Shown here piece after piece: positions 1 through 11,800 of a DNA stretch of 18,705 bases (position 1 is its first letter; each line of letters begins with the position of its first letter). The DNA is from Nephromyces sp. MM_2019 (lineage: Eukaryota; Apicomplexa; Aconoidasida; Nephromycida), in contig JADHZB010000445.1 in NCBI GenBank assembly GCA_015657535.1, forward strand, positions 7,501-26,205, read 5' to 3'. Made by a program: the position numbers and the translations under genes. The notes beneath the pieces are model-generated. The model saw nothing but the letters and a program-made list of their open reading frames with translations, was not told the origin of the DNA and did no database searches.

Positions 1-670
1 GCCATACCGTTTAGAAATGTGTAGAATTAAGGAAAAAGCATACATTAATCTTATTTTGTATATATATGTTTCATTGAAATGTGTGTGTGTGTGTTTGGTG
101 TGTGTGTGATTGGAGTGTGTGACTGCTGATGTGTAGGTTTGTGTAAGGGTGTGAGTGTTTGTTTATGTGGTCTTGTGTCTGTTTATAGGGATGTGTGTGT
201 GTATGTGTATATATGGGTGTGTATGTATATATATATATGGGTATGTGTATATACAGATTGTATGGGATTGTGAGTTTGTTTATGGATATGTATATGTCTA
301 TTTAAGTTTCTGTGTGTAAATGTGAGTCTCAGGATGGGTTTGGGTGTAGGTGTGTGTGTCTGTGATTATTTATGAGTATGTGTATGTAATTAAGTGTAGC
401 ATTGAGATCATTGATCAAAATTGCCACCTAAAACATACAAATGTACTTATTTTTAAATTATTTGAAATGCATGTAGGTTTGTGTGTGTGTGTGCCTGTGT
501 CTGTGTGTGCGTTTGTGTGTCTGTATGAGTGAGTGTGTGTATGTATGTGTGTGTGTGTCTGTGCGTGTGTGAGTGTGTGTGTGTGATTATGCATATGAGT
601 GTGTTTGTGTGATTATGCATATGAGTGTGTTTGTGTGATTATGCATATGAGTGTGTTTGTGTGTGTATGT
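1..670. repeat. TG-rich low-complexity DNA
   Basis: The plus strand is dominated by G and T, in runs of (TG)n mixed with TATG, TGTA and short (TA)n, for example around 80-118, 190-245 and 476-580. C is rare. Short open frames here (such as 350-532) read only Val/Cys/Tyr/Met repeats and have no coding character. I see no gene. Confidence 0.9.
585..662. repeat. 26-bp tandem repeat, three exact copies
   Basis: Three identical head-to-tail units at 585-610, 611-636 and 637-662. Each begins GATTATGCATATGAG and ends TTTGTGT. The unit contains the palindrome ATGCAT and sits inside the TG-rich tract. Exact identity points to recent tandem expansion. Confidence 0.95.
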
Positions 671-960
671 ACTTAAAATAATGTTAATATTAACCATCAA
701 ATTATTATATATAACATCCAAACTAATTAAACCAAAAAATTTAATTTTTGTAACACAATTTATAGTAATTGTTATAAATTATAGATATATAATATATATC
801 AAATTTACACAGAAAATTTTTAATTTTTAAAAAATCATACAATTCATACACATTTAATAGTATCCTTCAATTTATATTGTTCAATTTGGAAAATATTCTC
901 AATGATTTAATAAACTTTAAATTGTACGGGTGTTTTTATATGTCAAATAAATCTATATAG
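671..960. other. AT-rich spacer between TG-rich and CA-rich tracts
   Basis: Almost pure A+T with many short A and T runs and no (TG)n or (CA)n. No open frame of note and no RNA gene recognised. It marks the switch from a plus strand rich in G/T to one rich in A/C. Confidence 0.7.
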
Positions 961-2440
961 TAAAACCAAACGTACACATACACATATACACACACGCACA
1001 CACACAGTACGCACATACATATACATAAATGCGTACATACTCACATATACATATACAAACTCTGAAACATGCATATTATACATGTATACTCACAATTTTA
1101 AATCCTAGACATACACACCTATATAGCTTAAACACACATAAATTGTTCCCAAACACACTAACACAATTCCCAAGTGCACATATACAGCTCGAAAATGCAT
1201 TAACACACCCCAAACCCATGCACACACACACACACACACAACATATACACATACACAAACACACGCTCACTCACACATAATTTTACACCCTAACAACATA
1301 CACATACACATAAACAAACAGTTACATACATACGTGCACCCTCATATATAAAAACAAATAGATACTACACACACCTACACACACACACATACATGACTAC
1401 TACACATATACACATATACTTACTCATATATATAATATATATATATTTAATTTTATATAATTGAATTTTAAGAGTAAAAATTATGTTTTACGACCTCTCA
1501 TTAACAATTTTATTATTTTATCTAACATGTTTTAACTCCCTCTTTAGTTTATGAATATTTGATTTATTCCACACTAATTTATTATAATAATTATCAACAC
1601 AATCTTATAAACAGAAACCAAATATTTATCTATAACATTATATTATATATAAACACACACATTTTTCTCTTAATTCTAATCAAGATTTTATATCAAAGTT
1701 CATTAAATTTTACATAACACATCACATTGCAATTTAATATAACTCACACACACAAAACTCAAATACATACCCATAAACAATAAACACATTTTTTGTATTC
1801 CTCATCTTTACTATTTATATTACATAACACATTCAGGAACAATAAGAACTAATACCCTAACTCTCTACACATACACACACATACTCTATACATATATACA
1901 AAAACATACACTATACATACACACATACTTTACACATACGTACAATATATATATATATATAGTATATATATAGGCTTATATACATATATACATACTTTAC
2001 ACATACGTACACTATATATATATATTAATTATATATATACGCTTATCCACATATTATACATATATACATAGTACACAAACCAAACAAAGCTTATATATAA
2101 ATTTTAAACATAGTGAATCAACTTCTTTATATAATTCAAAAATTACACTCATAATTGGAATAATCAAGGCTAAAGAGGCTGATGCTATAATTCAGTATTT
2201 TTATCAAATATACAAAACAGACTCAAAACCACATTTTTTTTTATATATAAACACCTCTACACATAAATATTATTAACTACACACACAAACTACTTATATA
2301 TACACCCACACTTCACGATACACACCATATAAAATCCTTATACTGATACACCTCCTATACCATACACCCTACACTACATATACAGCATACCATACCCACT
2401 CAACATTATACGCACATCATTATAATTTGCCCTAACGAAT
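961..2440. repeat. CA/TA-rich low-complexity DNA
   Basis: The plus strand is now rich in A and C, with (CA)n and CATA repeats at about 975-1030, 1215-1275, 1370-1420 and 1860-1925. AT-rich pieces lie between them (1440-1740, 2090-2270). The open frame at 1029-1280 is His/Thr repeat only and its complement is Val/Cys repeat, so neither is a gene. G is scarce throughout. Confidence 0.85.
1924..2054. repeat. Imperfect 67-bp tandem duplication with (TA)n core
   Basis: CATACTTTACACATACGTAC occurs at 1924 and again at 1991. Each copy is followed by a (TA)n run and then a GGCTTATA- or CGCTTATC-like block. The (TA)n lengths differ between copies. Confidence 0.8.
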
Positions 2441-2727
2441 ATATATGAAAACACAAATTGATTAGTATTTATATTGTTTGAATGACATCTGATTGATTGA
2501 AAGTGGTGTAATTACAGACGACCTATATATAATTAACGGAGAACCCGAAATTCAAATCGAATGAGAGAAGCTCATTTTAACTACACAATCGATCATTTCA
2601 TGAGTTTTAAATACCAAAATTTTTTTCTCTTTATAAATAACAAGGAATCCCCTAACAAGAACGATAATAGGTTATAGCTTATAATTTTTAACATTGGATT
2701 TGAAATAAATAGTCATCAATTGACAAA
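2441..2727 (+). promoter_or_regulatory. 5' flank of CNOT9
   Basis: Non-repetitive sequence between the CA-rich tract and the CNOT9 start codon, and the probable promoter and 5' UTR. It includes a small inverted repeat, AATGAG at 2560-2565 and CTCATT at 2571-2576. No named promoter element can be assigned. Confidence 0.4.
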
Positions 2728-4178
2728 ATGCATGAAAACAAGAGCAATCCAGAAAGTTCAAGTCCAGCTGAATCTGCAGAAGGTAGCTCTGAACGATTGG
2801 AGCTATTGGTTTCAAAATTGATTATTGCAGAAGAACGCAATGATGCACTCTTGGAGCTCTCAAAAACGCGGGGCTCATATACAGATATTGCACCGATTTT
2901 GTGGTATTCTTTTGGCACGATTGCAGCTCTACTACAAGAAATTGTTTCTATCTAGTATGTACTATATATATTATATTTCATCCTTAAACCCAGAAAATAC
3001 TCTTTTTTTTTAGCCCATTGTTATCACCGCCAAGACTCACAGTACCCGATTCACATCGGGTCTGTAATGCGCTTGCTTTATTCCAAAGTATAGCAAATGA
3101 TCATGGGACCCAGAAATTATTTGTAGATGGTAAACTGACCAAGATTTCATGTGTTAATAATTCCTTGTCCTATGAATGATAAATTGTAACATATTTCTGG
3201 TAAACATTGATAAACTTGTTCAAATTATTCTTCAGCTCAAATACCACTCTTTCTTTACCCATTCCTAAACACGGTTACAAAATCAAACTCTTTTGAATAC
3301 TTAAGACTTACCTCTCTGAGTGTTATTGGTGCTCTGGTCAAAGTATGCTTGTTATATTATTGAATAAAGAATTTGCTCTTTAATAAAAATTTACTTTCTT
3401 CAGGTTGAAGGCTCAGAAGTTATTAATTTCTTACTACAAACTGAGATCATTCCCCTTTGTTTAAGAATCATGGAAATCGGCAGTGCATTGTCCAAAACGG
3501 TTAGTTTAAAAAAAAATTTCAAAACCGTATCAAGTAAAGTTTTGTTTCACACACTCTTATCTCCCAAAGGTTGCAACCTTCATCGTTTACAAGATCATCT
3601 CTGACAACCAAGGCCTTCATTATGTATGCGCTACACCTGATCGATTCTATGCGATCTCAACAGTCCTTACAACTATGGTTTCAGGACTTCCAAATGAAAA
3701 TCCATTCCCAATTCGTGCACTAAAACATGTCTATAGATGTTTCGTACGGTTATGTGATAATAGCCGTGCAAGAGAGGCACTTAAATCTCTAACTCCAAAG
3801 GAACTCAAGTAATTTTTTACTCCTCAGATTCTTAATTACATTTAGAAACGTTATCATTATCTATACATGATTCTATACCCCTTATTCTTGAATTTCATTA
3901 AGCAATAATTAATACTCACCTTTACATTTTCCATTATCCTATATATAAGGGATGACACGTTCACCGAAAGCATGAACGAAGATAGCTCCATTTATTACCT
4001 CCGTTCACAACTTCTTACCTATCTGAATGAAAGCCCTTTGACTGAAATTAACAACCAAGTTAATCCATCTCAAATTACTAATACAGATTCCACCTATCCT
4101 ATAGCTTCACCTCCGAAACCAGGAAACTTTCTCAATCATAATTATCAGCAAACACTTCACCATAATCCCACACCTTGA
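2728..4178 (+). CDS. CNOT9: CCR4-NOT complex subunit CNOT9 (Rcd1/CAF40), six exons
   Basis: CNOT9 is an armadillo-repeat subunit of the CCR4-NOT deadenylase that binds CNOT1 and peptide motifs of mRNA-decay and translational repressor proteins in the cytoplasm. Exons: 2728-2954, 3014-3129, 3236-3342, 3404-3499, 3570-3808, 3950-4178. Joined in phase, they give 337 residues. Family hallmarks read directly: [97 protein letters not shown] and DNSRAREAL. Order and spacing match the animal and yeast proteins across the whole core. The first ATG in frame opens a short Ser/Glu-rich N-terminus. Introns are 59, 106, 61, 70 and 141 nt, with GTATGT-, GTAAAC-, GTATGC-, GTTAGT- and GTAATT-type donors. After the armadillo core the protein ends in an Asn/Pro/Thr-rich tail of roughly 50 residues with no recognised motif. 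The family assignment is secure; only the tail's role is unknown. Confidence 0.97.
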
Positions 4179-4469
4179 TTTTTATTATTTAAGTCCACTG
4201 TGAAGTTGAAGAATACTTAACGACACTTACGAATCAATTTTGAACTAATTTTATAGCATATTCTTTATATAATATAGTTAAATAAACTCCCTGTTTTAGT
4301 AACAATACATTAGAAAATGTTAGAAAATTTCAATATGAAAAAAAAGAAATTTATAAAACAAAGTCCAATGTTACATCCCTTGAGTTTAGTTTTTTATATA
4401 ACATGAAATAATTCATTATTTGCATTAGAATATCTCACAATGCTTTGTGTTTTTCAAATACCTCCAAGT
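4179..4469. other. Convergent intergenic region
   Basis: AT-rich spacer between the stop codon of CNOT9 (+) and the predicted stop of the small secreted gene (-). It must hold both 3' ends. No gene or clear terminator seen. Confidence 0.6.
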
Positions 4470-5543
4470 TCAATCATTATAGTCCTCGAACCTAGAACCT
4501 CCTGCTTGTTGACAATATCCAACTTGAGGTTCATATCTTTGAGTAATAAAAATTTAAATCGAGGCATAATCTCGAATCAAATATAACTTACCCAAACTCT
4601 GATCCTAAAATTGAAGCTAGATTTCAAGGCATTATAAACATATTAAAATGAGCGTATTTTAGATTAACCACAAAGAACATTCATGAGTGAAGGGCTTTCC
4701 AAGGCCGCTCCAATGATTTCCTGAACCTAGGTTTTCCAATTTTTGGTATCAAGACGCTTTTGTTCGAGATTAAAAGACGTACAAGCTCAGGACTAATAGC
4801 ATTGGTATTTGGTGGACCAATTACAGAACCACTTCCTAGTGAAACATTAACCACCGGTTCAACAGTTTTCCAGTGTTTTACCTCCAGGATTACTTTGATG
4901 GGGTGGAATATTATTTATAAGGACAAAAGGTGTCTTTCCATCCATTCTTTGACTTGCTAGAGAAATATTATCAATAAGTTTTAAGCGCCACTTATATTAG
5001 CTTTACCTAGTTTGATAATACTAGCTTTATTATTTTAAAAATATGAATTAACTCAAACCAGGGTTTGCATAAGAGTTCATCATCCCGAAATTAGTATTCT
5101 CACAAAACATGTGATATTATTGTTTGATACTCTCAAGGGAATCTAACCATAGCTTGTGGGTTTAAGTAAGAACCATGGTCACCGGTTTGAATATTGGGTT
5201 GGTTTGCTGCTTATGAAGCATACATTTTGAATTATTTGCACCTAGGTAACTTGTCATTTACTCGGGAAATTATTCGCAGGTAACATTGGTTTTTGCATTC
5301 CTGGCTGGAATCCTTTCAAATTCATGAATCATTAATAAATATAGGGTGAGAAGACTAAATTTAACCATTATATCGTCCATTAAAATCGGAATTTTGTTCA
5401 TTAAACTGATTTAGATCATTTTGGTAAAACGAATCCCCTGAGGAGTCATCTATGTTATTATAATAATCTTGTGAAATAGAGTCTTTTATAAGATTCAAAC
5501 CCAACAGCAAGAGACATTGAAATATGATAAAAAATTTACTCAT
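4470..5543 (-). CDS. Predicted secreted Asn/Gln/Pro-rich protein of many micro-exons, function unknown
   Basis: I do not recognise this gene. Exon 1 (5543-5366) starts with a clear signal peptide, MSKFFIIFQCLLLLGLNLI, followed by an acidic Tyr/Asn/Asp-rich stretch. It runs into a GTTAAA donor just before its stop. In-phase continuation: 5312-5262, 5206-5148, 5098-5059, 5024-5007, 4956-4882, 4835-4783, 4726-4669, 4604-4592, 4536-4470, stop TGA. This gives about 203 residues. The N-terminal half is Asn/Gln/Pro/Met-rich; the C-terminal part (GSVIGPPNTNAISPEL, then VQEIIGAALESPSLMNVL) looks structured. Introns are 34-64 nt. Undecided points: the 18-nt exon 5024-5007 may be skipped without changing frame. 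Exons 4956-4882 and 4835-4783 could instead be 4956-4925 and 4881-4783. The exon at 5206 has a tandem CAG acceptor. The open frame on the opposite strand at 4760-4960 is a shadow. Secretion is inferred from the signal peptide. The chain of phase-matched joins is the main evidence that this is one gene. Confidence 0.6.
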
Positions 5544-5839
5544 TTTTGTTAAGTTTAAATATAGTGAATGAATAAAACTAATATATAATTATAATAAAAT
5601 TTTTTTATTGTAGTTACACTAGTGTATTACAAGAAATTTGGCTATACTATGCTTAAAACGTCTAGTTTGTTAACCAATTCAGATTGTGAAAAAGTTATAG
5701 CTAATAGTATGGATTGCAACTTCTAAAGTTTACAGCAAATCAAGGGCTTTAAAATTGGAAACAACTTGCTATGCCAAGCAATGGAAACAATTGTCTTTTA
5801 TCCACCCAACGGAATAGTTTGACTTTAAGAGTGGTATAG
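5544..5839. other. Intergenic region upstream of the secreted gene
   Basis: Spacer between the CFAP61 stop codon and the start of the small secreted gene, both on the minus strand. It presumably holds the CFAP61 3' UTR and the promoter of the secreted gene. GGAAACAA occurs twice about 25 bp apart (near 5757 and 5782). No gene seen. Confidence 0.55.
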
Positions 5840-8800
5840 TTAGAACTTGAAAATGGAGTCCATTTGGTACGATTTACGCAAGTTTGAGTGGTTTGCTATT
5901 AGGAATCCTTTGAGAAAATATCTTATTTTATCTTGTATAGGTTTTAGTTTTCTACTAGAGTTTTCATCGCTTTGTAAATCAGTTAACCCATACATCTAAA
6001 ACCAAAAGAATTTATAGTGATTTCAATAAAATACAAATTTCTTCATAATTACTGTCTGATAGCTGTTTGTTATTTGCTCTATTATGCTTTTGTTGGGACC
6101 TTGACCTTCTTCACATGATGAATACTCTTGCTCTATTAGTTTATATACGCACCCTCGGATAACATTCTACAAGTTTTATTACTAAAGTCTTTAGTTCTCT
6201 TAATTAAAAACATCACATTATTTTCTTACATTATCATACTTTGTCAAGATCTCATTAATTATGTGGTGCTTGAAGATTAAAAAGCTTAAGATTTATATAC
6301 TTATTAATGCAATATTAAAGAGATCAGTAAGTTTTTCTAACTTGTCAACATATAAAATAGATGCCCAATCTTGCTGTATAAACTCCAAAATATTTGAAAT
6401 AAGACCGGAGTGGAACCTTTCGTAGAGTGAATTGAGAATTGTTATTGAACTTCCTACCAAATTCGCTAACGACAAAATTCGGGTGTCCATTTGACCTAAA
6501 GAGCACTCAGAATTGTTACGAGAGTTCAAGTAGCATTTTAGCAGAAATTAAGTAATTTTCACCAAAATATATCATAGATTCGATTCGGCCTAGACAATCA
6601 AAAATTAACTTGAAGAAAAACTTTTGACTCTCTGGTATCATTTTTGTGAAAGTCCTGTTCAATCAAATGTGTCTCAGTTCAAAGTTATATTCTGAATTAA
6701 ATTTTACTTGTTTGGGTCAATATCTGAGCTGGTTCGCATGAAATTTGATTCAACAAGGCTGAAGCTCTCGTTTGGTACTTGAGATATTGTTTTAGTCGAG
6801 TTACTTAAGCTAGAAAATCTAAATAGATTATTTGTATTTATCATTTAGCTATACTTTAAGAAATGAGCCAAGTATCCTAAAATCAGTTACTTAATTGTTT
6901 AATAATTAGATTAAATCAATTTAGGGTCTTATAATAAGTTAAACCTTTGGGACTTGTTCATTTGAGACACAATCAGAACCAGACCATGAGGCAAAGTCAA
7001 TTCATATGACACAGGGCTTTGAAATTTGTCAAAACCATTAAAGTGATCACTTTTGTAGAGCCATGGTAATTGGTAAAGCTTATTTTGCTTTAAAAACATT
7101 GAGAGTTTTGACCTTTGATGCACAAAAGACATCATTTATGATTCAAACCTCACGTATCCAGGATTCCTCTTCGAATAAAATATTCTTATCTATCCATGGT
7201 ATACAGGACTCATCTTTGTAAAATTTATCCAAGAAAGTGATAAATGAGTAATAGAGACGCATTCCAACCTGACATATTTGAGCTCAATTTGAATTAGCGA
7301 GTTTTAAATTTATATATCCATCTAACCTCCCAGCCATCATAAAGCTCCAAGCTCGCCTTGTCAAGTTGATTATAGCACACTTCAGAGAACTTAGAAACAG
7401 ACCCAGCACTCAAAATAGCAGGGTCCACAGTCTAAATTTGCCATAGTTGTTTTTGATGTAAAAGTTACTAAATCATCCAACTATGACTCACCCAGTAGTT
7501 TTCGTCTACACACAATCTTTTGTTGAAAACTAATCCTGCATTGCTTGCAGCTTCAAATATTTTGGGATTAACATGCCTTTTTCCAGACGTAATAAGAACT
7601 CTACATGACAATTCAAGTTCATATTGACCTGAATTTTGTTGATTTAATCAAAATTTGAAATACTCATAATTATACTGTTTAATTTTCTACAAACCAGCAT
7701 CTGTACTTAATTTTGAATAACTGTTCGTTTCGAATTCTGATCCGTGCTAAAATCGAGAAATGAAAAGATAGCACAACTTGATACTTACTGTGTTAGCATT
7801 CGTTTGACATAATGTTCTGCTTACCTCTGAGTTCTTGTGTTCGGCTTTTCTTATAGAGATGCCAGTCAATTTTTCATTTTTAACATTAACATCTACCAAG
7901 TTATAGCCTTGCAAGATGTTAATACCCAAGTCTACAGCCTGCTTAAAAATAATTCTTTTAATGGCTGAAGCCTTGATATCAATCCAATCAATTGTAAGAC
8001 CTTAGGAGAATAGAAAATGCTATCATCATCTAAAGTTAAACTTGAATGATTTATTAAACACCATTTTCTCCAGCAAAATCCTCAAAGAAGTTGCTGAAAA
8101 ATTTGCAGCAATGTGATTTCAAATACAATTACTAACTATAGCTGAATTAAGGTTTAAACACATACTCTTCAGACAGAATTATCCATATTTTTTTTGGATC
8201 CATACATTTCTTTATAAACACATGTGCTATGGCAAACAACTCCACACTAGATCCATATAATGCTAAATGACTGAGAGGATTCCATTTTAAGGACTTTAAC
8301 AAATAACCTAATCGTGAATTTTTGATATTAAGGTATCTGGAGAGATATATATATGCTGAGGAGTTTACTATTTTCTTCAAAGTGACGGCTCAAGCTTGGG
8401 TCGGAAATTGAAAATATACCATTGACGCATTTTTCATCGCTTTTAAATTTTATTCCCCAGCTTTTAATCCCATAAGTAGACAAGGTTGCGTCCTGAATTC
8501 CACTCGTGATAAAAAGGAAATCATATTTCACTTGATACCCATCCTCAAGTGTTATAAACTTGAAATTACGATCAACACTGATTAACCAATTTTTCATAAT
8601 ATTGACCCGTTTATCTATGCTTATCTGACTTGAGATATTATTTAAATCCTGATTAGCTTACTACAGAAAAAAATGAATTAGCTTACTTTAAATAATTAAG
8701 TTTTCCTTGATTGTAAATAGTATTAGAAATACTGAAATGTTCCTTAAATGGAAGCCCTGTAGGACTTATTAGTGTTATATAATCGAAGTAGTATGTTGGG

Positions 8801-11800
8801 TTTGAAAGTAGTGACTTCAAAAAACTCAGGCCCGTAGATGATGCACCAACTATAACTATTTTTAAGCCAACATTGATCTTAGGTTTGTATATTTCACTTT
8901 TTATTAATTGATAAGGAGTTAGCTGTAACGTGTTCAAATATTAATAAATTAATTTATAATTAAATAATCCTCGATGTTTATATGTATTTGTGACAAACTT
9001 GCTTAGTTTTTTGACAATCTTTTACATAAGTTTTAAGAACATTTTCCGAAAATTTACTATTTTTAGGATCGAGAAGAGAAAAATAATTTAACAACTGCGG
9101 ATTTAGTTGTGAACACTCATAACTGATATGAAGAGCTTGGCAACTTATAAGGCCGAAAATACCTCTTAAAAAAAGTTGCTGAAAACCAAGGAAAGATTTC
9201 TTATCGTAATAATCAAGTATACAAGCATGATGTTGATCCTCTTTCAAGGTGTCAAAACTATATCTTCTACTATAATATAATTTTCTGAAGTTTTTCAATT
9301 CGTTGTATTTAACCCAGCTTATTTTCGTTATAGCAATTAATTGACTATCCAAAAACATTCCAATCAAAGGCTCAGAAACAAAAGTTTGAATCCGTTGTCT
9401 TTCAGTGTTGTATCGAACTTCTTTTTCTTTGTCGTAAAATTAAAACATAATAATTTATACATCTATCTCCAAAAGAAATTATTCAGAATTGATTTAAAGC
9501 TTACCTTTTAAACTTAGATTGGGATCCAAAACACCTTGCAAATGCTTATAAATCTTGAGATAGGATATTACATCTAAGTAGAATTTATTTTCTCGAAAAT
9601 CCTTAAATTTGTTGGCGAGTAAATCAGAAACTCCGAAAATATCTTCAGGCTTTAGATATCTTTATTATAATTTGTAAAAAAGAATTCAGGCTAAATTTCC
9701 TTCTTATCTAAAAGCTCAAAATTGATTTTACCTAATGTATGGCTTGAAATTTATTGAACTCTTGTCAATTGAATGTACTAGGTAATCATCATTTGATGAT
9801 ACAATACAGGAGTTAGGTATTGAAATTGGTGACTCATTCCTCAAGGTGGATATGAAACACCTTTTACTTTCTGGAAAAAAACTAAAGCTTGATGAAATTA
9901 ATTCATTAATTTGACCATAATCCTGAATATATATGGTTGACTATTACTTTCTCAAAATTCAGAAAAATAAAATTCAGAACAATAAAATTCAGTGTATTTA
10001 CATTACCTCATGCTTAATAAATAAGGCTTTGATAACTAATTGGGTCTGCTGTGTTTCCGACATTTTAGACTCCTTGAGTAAATTGTCTGCTTTATTATCA
10101 CCCATGATATGGCTAATGCGAAGAAGCTCTTCCTGGATTAGATGTAAGCGAAGTCATTTTTAATATTTTTTGCTAGATGGGCATGGCTTATTTAAGATTT
10201 TTTTTACCGTCAGCTTGATTAAATTTATTGTGCCTTGGCTTATAAATTTAGACCCACAAACCCACCACTGTAATAACATTAGGAATTGTATCACCTCTCC
10301 CTGAAACACAGGCATTTATTTACTCAGCATTATGCAATTTTTAACTTAAATTACTAGTTCAATATCGGATGAGAATTTCTCTTGTGAATAAAATTTGATT
10401 ATAGAAGATAGCTGAATCTCAATTTGGAACACCTCAATTGTCCTATCATTTGCTGCGACTACTTAAAAAAGCAATAAATTTGTTTAACCTAGAATTAATA
10501 TATATTAAACTATAGTATAGATTGTAAAGCTATTCTTAGCCTTACTTTGGAAATTAGTATCAACATTGCCTACTAAATGCTTTTGGAAGTATTTGTAGGC
10601 TTCTGGTATGTAAAACAAAAATTTAAATGCCAAATCTTTTCGCTGAATGATTATAAGATTTTAGAATCCAATTTAGATAATGAAATGCATTAACTTCTCA
10701 CCTTTTCCAGGTTTAAGGTGGCAAAGTTTCTAAAAACATAATTTTGACGAACTCGCTTATCATTCGGCACTGTTTCAAGAAGTTTACACTGTTCAAGCTA
10801 TGGTTTGGGATAATTTCATTAGCTATTGAAAAATTTGTTATAAATCTTAATATTTTACTTGGTCAACCATAAGATTAATGTTTTTGTTGAAGATCTTTCC
10901 CGTCAGTGAATCTTCATTTATTATGTGTTGTATTGTTTTGTAAAGTTCATGCATCCCGACTTTACTTTCCCTAGTATAATCTTCGGAGAAAAATTCATAT
11001 GAGGAACTCAGCTCGAAAATTCTCTCAGGTATTTGTTTCATTTCGTAATCACTTGGTTCAACATTTTTCTGATTAGTTTAAGAACAGTTTCTACAAGTTT
11101 TAAGCCCAGAAATTTCTAGCTTAGGCTAGATTATCCAACAATTCGCATGAAACTTTTTCACAAACATGAATAATGCTTATAACCTCATCTAAATATTGAA
11201 TTTTACTATTTGAAACAAAATCGAGATTTCCTTCCTCATTTATTGGCAAAGCACTATTTGAGACCTCTTTGATGTACATAAAACCTATTATCCTTTCATC
11301 ATTGACTGCAACGATTGTCTTTTCACTTTCGCTTTGTTCTGAATGTTTATCCAAACCAGTATTTAAATCGGGTTTTTCACATGATAAGAAAATTTAAACC
11401 TTGAATAAGATTGGAAATAAAGTATTTGTCCTTTTTTTTCACTACAGTCGATTTACATTCACTAGTGAAAATTTCTTGTATGTCATCTGAGTCTTCAACT
11501 TGAGCCAACCTCAGCTTAATTATTTTCAGTACACTAACTTTTTCACTTGTATAGTAGGGTTGGTCGTTTTCTAGGACTAAATCAAAGAACTGTCTCAAAA
11601 CATTTTTAACCTCATTACTTGGTTGCATCCTACTGGAGAGAATTATGGCATTTTAGCCAGATATTAGATACACACATTTTAGCATTACCAGATGGGAAAT
11701 TTCACTTTTTCTAAGCTTTTAATTGTAGAAAAGATTTTATGTAGAAATAGTTTTATGATATCCTCATGTTGTGTTTGACTATTGCCACCACAAATTAATA

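Noticed and set aside
350..1280. Open frames at 350-532 (+), 1029-1280 (+) and 1076-1270 (-)
   Set aside because: They read only Val/Cys/Tyr or His/Thr repeats produced by (TG)n and (CA)n microsatellites.
1..2440. Telomere or subtelomere, CRISPR array, or transposable element
   Set aside because: No TTTAGGG/TTAGGG-type arrays, no regularly spaced repeats with unique spacers, and no transposase, reverse transcriptase or terminal repeats were seen.
4760..4960. 66-codon open frame on the plus strand
   Set aside because: It starts at TTG and lies antisense to the better-supported spliced minus-strand gene; the reverse strand joins into a longer phase-matched product.
5361..5543. Complete 60-residue secreted peptide ending at the stop near 5361
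   Set aside because: A GTTAAA donor overlaps the end and an AAAG acceptor at 5313 continues the frame into Asn/Pro-rich sequence of like composition. Still the main alternative model.
6293..6300. Stop codon at 6293-6295 as the end of CFAP61
   Set aside because: A GTATAT donor at 6300 allows in-phase joining to two more exons (6132-6035 and 5995-5840). The last of these (KIRYFLKGFL) resembles the known C-terminal segment of the family.
6855..6877. Extra CFAP61 exon reading ILGSFLK between 6944 and 6819
   Set aside because: It leaves a phase that meets immediate stops in the next exon; skipping it restores a continuous frame.
9933..10163. 76-codon plus-strand open frame
   Set aside because: It is antisense to CFAP61 exon 9 and its flanking introns, and shows no family likeness.
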